A stretch of DNA of 8,890 bases from ZLKRG08 sp964565165 (GTDB lineage Bacteria; Actinomycetota; Actinomycetes; Nanopelagicales; Nanopelagicaceae). The position numbers and the translations under genes are program-made. The DNA lies in NCBI GenBank assembly GCA_964565165.1, contig CAZMDJ010000048.1:1-8890 (forward strand), in the 5' to 3' direction. Under the pieces are notes generated by a model. It did not search any database and was not told the origin of the DNA. It saw only the letters and a list, made by a program, of their open reading frames with translations. This document shows, in pieces, positions 5,554 to 8,890 of this stretch. How positions within the stretch are numbered: position 1 is the first letter of the stretch; every line of letters begins with the position of its first letter.

Positions 5554-6992
5554 GATAGCTCCTTAATAATCTTCTCAATCTCTTTACCTAAACCTGGCGC
5601 TGCGTTCTTAGCTAATCCGGCAATCTCTAGAGATTTACCGTTGCGACGAATCCATACTCGGCGGTGGCGGGTAAATAACGAAGCTAATAATCCTAGAATC
5701 GCCAAGATTCCACCAATTAGCGCAATCTGCTTTCCTGGATCTCGCACAATATTTAAGTTAACCCAAGGCACATATCCTTCAAAGGTCAAAGAACCGTCAT
5801 CAAATTTATAAGTTTCGCCGACTTTAAGAGACTTTAAGCCAACTTGAACCATTTTCTCTGTGTTTAACTTATAAACAGATTGCGGAATTCCATTATCTAC
5901 CTGGAGATCGCCAACGTAGGCACCCAGATACAACATTGGGTTTAACGCTTCTGGGTAAGTACTTCTCGCAGGTTTTCCTTCCGATTGTTCTGCAGTTGGA
6001 AAGAAGGTGGCCACAAAACCAAGTTGTGGGTTTGTATCAGGAACTTTAATTGCACCTACAGAAGTTAAATTCGCATCTTGCGGAAGCAATGGGACTGCTC
6101 CTTGGAAGACAATTGCACCGCTCTTATTTTTTACCGTAACCAATGGTGAATAACCATTTGCCTGTAAGTAAACAGAGGTTGATCCAAAATCAAGTGGTGA
6201 GTTAACTTTAATTATCTTCTTAACTGGTTTTGCATCTGTTGAGTCAGCGCTAGAAACATAGAGGGTGTAATCCTCTGGCATGTTAGTTACTGCATTGTAT
6301 TTAGCAACAAAATTATCTGCCTTAATTACAAATGGGGAGAGCATCTTGTCAGTAAAGAGTTTGCCGTAAGTTATAGAATCATAATTCGTTGGAATATTTG
6401 TAAAACGCTCGCCAATATTTACAATCGAATCTCCTCTCATGCCAAAGAGAGAGCCCACACTGACGCCTAACAAAATCAGAATTAAAGATAGATGGAAAAG
6501 TACATTTCCGAATTCACGGAAATAACCCTTCTCTGCGCTAATCCAATCGCCCTCTTGACGGACTCGGAAATGTTTGGAACGTAAATAATTCTCTGCGGTG
6601 TTTAAATCGCCATCAAAAGTTTGAAAATGTTCCATACGCTCTAAACGACTTGGCGCCGCTGGCGGTACTGTTAAAAGCGATTTTGCGTGCTCAATAACGC
6701 GTGGAATTACGCAGCCTATAAGAGAGATAAATAGCAAGATATAAATAGCGCTAAACCAAGGCGATCCATAAACATCAAATAACCAGAGTTTGTCGAAGAA
6801 TTTCGCTAAACCTGGGTTTGCTTTATAGAAATCCTGAACTGGCATTGGTCCACCAGTTCTCTGCGGCAGAAGCGAACCGGGGATTGCAGCCAATGCAGTC
6901 AAGAGAAGAAGCATTAACGCAGTACGCATACTTGTTAGCTGACGCCACAAGTAACGTGCGCTACCGATAAAACCTAATTGAATATCGCTCAT
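5550..6992 (-). CDS. resB: cytochrome c biogenesis protein ResB
   Basis: This is the partner of the WWD protein in System II; the two form the cytochrome c synthetase complex. The 480 residues begin with a cytoplasmic stretch and LTSMRTALMLLLLTALAAIP (19-38), a typical ResB first helix, followed by GSLLPQR. A second helix lies at about 78-97 and a third at about 164-183 (LFHLSLILILLGVSVGS) with the conserved H167. A large extracytoplasmic domain spans about 185-420, a fourth helix about 422-443, and the C-terminal tail is basic and cytoplasmic. Four helices with the big loop between the third and fourth is the standard ResB architecture. It overlaps ccdA (ATGA) and ccsB (GTGA) by 4 nt each. 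The loop is poorly conserved in sequence, so the call rests on the N-terminal region, topology and position. Confidence 0.94.
   Translation of the reverse strand: MSDIQLGFIGSARYLWRQLTSMRTALMLLLLTALAAIPGSLLPQRTGGPMPVQDFYKANPGLAKFFDKLWLFDVYGSPWFSAIYILLFISLIGCVIPRVIEHAKSLLTVPPAAPSRLERMEHFQTFDGDLNTAENYLRSKHFRVRQEGDWISAEKGYFREFGNVLFHLSLILILLGVSVGSLFGMRGDSIVNIGERFTNIPTNYDSITYGKLFTDKMLSPFVIKADNFVAKYNAVTNMPEDYTLYVSSADSTDAKPVKKIIKVNSPLDFGSTSVYLQANGYSPLVTVKNKSGAIVFQGAVPLLPQDANLTSVGAIKVPDTNPQLGFVATFFPTAEQSEGKPARSTYPEALNPMLYLGAYVGDLQVDNGIPQSVYKLNTEKMVQVGLKSLKVGETYKFDDGSLTFEGYVPWVNLNIVRDPGKQIALIGGILAILGLLASLFTRHRRVWIRRNGKSLEIAGLAKNAAPGLGKEIEKIIKELS
5559..5564 (-). promoter_or_regulatory. Shine-Dalgarno AAGGAG of ccsB
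   Basis: On the minus strand AAGGAG ends five bases before the GTG at 5553. It lies inside the resB coding end and supports GTG as the ccsB start. It is the only near-perfect Shine-Dalgarno I find in front of any gene in this window, so the WWD subunit may be initiated independently of upstream translation. Confidence 0.75.
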
Positions 6993-7714
6993 AAGAGTGG
7001 CTCAAATCCAGAGATTAATCCGCGTAATGAATTCATAAGCGAATCCCACGTTCCTGTAATTTGCATAGCGCCAATAGCAATTAGTAACGCTCCTCCTACA
7101 TAAGAGATGCGATCACCATTTTTTGCTAAGAATTTACGTACCGATTGCGAACGATCTAAGAAGAGTCCGCTCAAAATAAAAGGAGTGCCAAGTCCGATGC
7201 AGTAAGCAACAGAGAGAATCGAACCGCGTGAAGCGCTAGCGCTTTCGATTGCGAGTGTCTGAACCGCTGCAAGTGCAGGTCCGATACACGGAGTCCAACC
7301 AAGACCAAATAGGAATCCAAGAATGGGCGCACCAATTAGCCCGCTATCTGCAATCTTATTTACTTTAAATGATCGCATCAGATTTATCCGCCCCATAAAG
7401 ATAAGGCCCATAACAATTGTGAAAATTCCCAATACACGAGAGATGGTTTTCTGATTTGCGGAGATAGAACTACCTAGCGTTCCAAAGAGCGCTCCGTAAG
7501 TTACAAAGAGTGCGGTAAAACCAAGTACAAAGAGAAGTGAACCTATAAAAAGTTTCCCGCGGTTTTTAGAGAACCCTGCGGCATAAGTTAAATATCCAGG
7601 CACTAATGGAATTACGCATGGTGATGCAAACGAGATTAGACCTGCTAGCGCTGCGATAGGTAGCGCCAAAATCAGATTTCCAGAGAGGAGAAAGTTAGCT
7701 AAATCAGTCTTCAT
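6989..7714 (-). CDS. ccdA: thiol-disulfide transporter CcdA
   Basis: This small DsbD-type membrane protein passes electrons from cytoplasmic thioredoxin across the membrane to extracytoplasmic thioredoxins such as ResA. In 241 residues with about six hydrophobic segments, the two redox cysteines are clear: C33 in SFASPCVIPLVPGY (28-41) and C143 in GWTPCIGP (139-146), each followed by a helix-breaking Pro as in the family. Glycine-rich helices such as LGFLFGLGWTPC fit. C172 is a third, non-motif cysteine. The gene overlaps the resA-like gene upstream and resB downstream by 4 nt (ATGA at both junctions), placing it between its thioredoxin partner and the haem lyase. Only CcdA length is present, with no fused periplasmic DsbD domains, so the separate lipoprotein next door should take the electrons. 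Confidence 0.96.
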   Translation of the reverse strand: MKTDLANFLLSGNLILALPIAALAGLISFASPCVIPLVPGYLTYAAGFSKNRGKLFIGSLLFVLGFTALFVTYGALFGTLGSSISANQKTISRVLGIFTIVMGLIFMGRINLMRSFKVNKIADSGLIGAPILGFLFGLGWTPCIGPALAAVQTLAIESASASRGSILSVAYCIGLGTPFILSGLFLDRSQSVRKFLAKNGDRISYVGGALLIAIGAMQITGTWDSLMNSLRGLISGFEPLL

Positions 7715-8244
7715 TCTGCATGCAACTTCTCAATCAAATCGCTTAAAGATGCGACTGTTATTTGACCCGAAATTCGCGCTGCAACTCGACCTTTTGGATC
7801 CATCAAAATAGTACTTGGAATTGCATTAGCAGTTAAAGTGTCACGGAATCCTAGTAATACTGAATCATCAACAATGGTTGGGTAAGGAATTTGGAATCGT
7901 TGTTGAAATGCACGAGCTGCCACTTCTGAATCTCGAGTTAATACTCCGACAAAGACCACGCCTTTATATTTATTTGCAAGCGCTGCAAGTGTTGGAGCTT
8001 CTGCACGACATGGTCCACACCAAGATGCCCAAACATTTACGACAACTATTCCGCCATGAGGTAATTCAAAATTTTCGCCTTCTAGAGTTTGACCCGAGAA
8101 AGTTGGCCCCATTTTGCGATCTTGCGGTTCGATAAATGTAACGGTGCCATTACCGGCAACATAACTCTTTGATGCAACCTGGCTAGAGCTACCACAGCTT
8201 GTTAATAAAAGTGAGAGCGCAATTAAAGTTGCAATTTTTTTCAA
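7711..8244 (-). CDS. resA: ResA/TlpA-like membrane-anchored thioredoxin lipoprotein
   Basis: This extracytoplasmic thioredoxin is expected to reduce the CXXCH cysteines of apocytochrome c before haem attachment. The 177 residues start with a lipoprotein signal: KK (2-3), a hydrophobic core (4-14) and lipobox LLTSC with C17 as the lipidated Cys. The TlpA/AhpC-TSA fold follows: GPTFSGQTLEGENFEL (46-61), VVVNVWASWCGPC (67-79) with the active C76-x-x-C79, and the cis-Pro motif AIPSTILMDPKG (141-152) with P143. The start is TTG (8244) in a 4-nt TTGA overlap with the upstream stop. No in-frame ATG lies before residue 45, and only this start keeps the signal peptide, so TTG is well supported even though no good Shine-Dalgarno is visible. 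CcdA downstream is its likely electron donor. Confidence 0.93.
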   Translation of the reverse strand: MKKIATLIALSLLLTSCGSSSQVASKSYVAGNGTVTFIEPQDRKMGPTFSGQTLEGENFELPHGGIVVVNVWASWCGPCRAEAPTLAALANKYKGVVFVGVLTRDSEVAARAFQQRFQIPYPTIVDDSVLLGFRDTLTANAIPSTILMDPKGRVAARISGQITVASLSDLIEKLHAE

Positions 8245-8852
8245 GGAAGTAGGTGCCTTGCAGGTTCTGAGTAAGTTAAATCAGAGATCATTCCTTCGGA
8301 ATCAAAGTGAACAGAAGTAACTGACGCCAAAGTGCAGATGCGCTTACGAGGATCATGTAGGAAACGACGACCCTCAATGGCGCTACGTAAAATCCAAATA
8401 GGTAGTTGATGTGAAACCACAATTGCATCGCGACCATTAGCTGCATCTCGTGCTTCAAAAATTGCAGCCAGCATTCGATTTACTTGCTCTACATATGGTT
8501 CGCCCCATGATGGCTTCCATGGATTCCATAACTTTGGCCAAGCAGATGGTTGTTTTAATACGCCATCGCCAACACCGAAAGGTTTACCTTCAAAAACATT
8601 GGCAGCTTCAATTAGACGTTCATCAGTTTTGATTGTTAAACCATGCGCATCTGCCATTGGTTTTGCTGTCTGTTGTGCCCGCTCTAGTGGTGATGCATGA
8701 ACTGCTGCGATATCAAGAGGCTTTGCCCACTCACCTAATACCTTGGCCATCTCTTCGCCGCGCTTAGATAGAAACCATCCACTCTGGCGGCCATAGAGAA
8801 TCTTCTTAGGATTTTCCACTTCGCCATGTCGAACCACATGCACAGTTGCCAT
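8241..8852 (-). CDS. histidine phosphatase family (phosphoglycerate mutase-like) protein
   Basis: The 203-residue protein has the core of the RHG branch: VRHGEVENP (7-15), where H9 would be phosphorylated and R8 binds phosphate; SPLERAQQTA (54-63) with R58; an acidic residue E82 in DERLIEAANVFEG; and the second catalytic His, H148, in VVSHQLPIW (145-152). The substrate cannot be told from sequence. Glycolytic dPGM members are longer, so a small-molecule phosphatase is more likely. It is the first gene of the res/ccs block and overlaps the resA-like gene by 4 nt. As I recall, M. tuberculosis Rv0525 occupies the same place between hemL and the cytochrome c genes, so a hemL homologue may lie just beyond 8890. 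The ATG at 8852 is preceded by TATGAT ending 7 nt upstream of it and no Shine-Dalgarno. Confidence 0.92.
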   Translation of the reverse strand: MATVHVVRHGEVENPKKILYGRQSGWFLSKRGEEMAKVLGEWAKPLDIAAVHASPLERAQQTAKPMADAHGLTIKTDERLIEAANVFEGKPFGVGDGVLKQPSAWPKLWNPWKPSWGEPYVEQVNRMLAAIFEARDAANGRDAIVVSHQLPIWILRSAIEGRRFLHDPRKRICTLASVTSVHFDSEGMISDLTYSEPARHLLP

Positions 8853-8858
8853 TGGGAA

Positions 8859-8864
8859 ATCATA
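8859..8864 (-). promoter_or_regulatory. putative -10 element for the res/ccs block (leaderless)
   Basis: On the minus strand TATGAT (one mismatch from TATAAT) ends with a six-base spacer before the ATG at 8852. A transcript starting there would begin at the A of ATG and be leaderless, which fits the lack of a Shine-Dalgarno. A weak -35 candidate is ATGACT (8885-8880), 15 bp upstream. The call rests on motif and spacing alone; the window ends soon after, so an upstream cotranscribed gene cannot be excluded. Confidence 0.5.
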
Positions 8865-8890
8865 AAGCGTTTATGGTTAAGTCATGGCCG

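Noticed and set aside
7878..8135. Plus-strand frame antisense to the resA-like gene, and a similar one at 8450-8632
   Set aside because: There is no domain or start signal, and both lie wholly inside genes with intact catalytic motifs.
8873..8890. Possible divergent plus-strand gene starting at the ATG at 8873
   Set aside because: Only six codons are visible before the window ends and no -10 or Shine-Dalgarno fits, so it cannot be supported.

Overview
The window reads as a gene-dense, AT-leaning stretch of an actinobacterial chromosome. MenC is of the actinobacterial type. Cytochrome c maturation uses System II (ResA-CcdA-ResB-CcsB) behind a histidine-phosphatase gene, as I recall from the Rv0525-Rv0529 region of Mycobacterium tuberculosis, and men genes lie close by, as they do there. 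The low G+C look, almost absent intergenic DNA and scarcity of Shine-Dalgarno sites would suit a streamlined aquatic actinobacterium (for example the freshwater acI / Nanopelagicales group). That placement is inference; no rRNA or marker gene is present to prove it.

Layout. Positions 1-1509 (minus strand) hold menB followed by menC, which runs off the left edge. Positions 1531-3568 (plus strand) hold menE, menA and a small two-helix membrane protein of the PLDc_N type. The two men blocks diverge from a 21-bp gap that appears to carry a shared, symmetric -10 element. Positions 3576-8852 (minus strand) form one long colinear block, read from right to left: histidine phosphatase, ResA-like lipoprotein, CcdA, ResB, CcsB, a tiny cysteine-rich GDCCVxC protein and a PhzF-family protein. 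The plus and minus blocks converge with only 7 bp between stop codons.

How the genes fit together. MenC, MenE, MenB and MenA cover most of the late menaquinone pathway: o-succinylbenzoate formation, CoA activation, ring closure to DHNA-CoA, and prenylation to demethylmenaquinone. The res/ccs block covalently attaches haem to cytochrome c outside the membrane; CcdA and the ResA lipoprotein supply the reductant that keeps the CXXCH cysteines reduced. Together they build the quinone and cytochrome c parts of the respiratory chain. The GDCCVxC and PhzF genes at the 3' end of that block have no established role in either pathway.

Most junctions are stop/start overlaps: 1-nt TAATG in the men genes and 4-nt NTGA in the res/ccs genes. 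No stretch longer than about 40 bases lacks a gene. I see no tRNA, rRNA, CRISPR array, insertion sequence or phage gene. The region is mainly conserved housekeeping. The points most worth a second look are the compact men divergent promoter, the GDCCVxC protein in a cytochrome c maturation block, and a MenB that carries the bicarbonate-dependent (type I) glycine rather than the mycobacterial aspartate.
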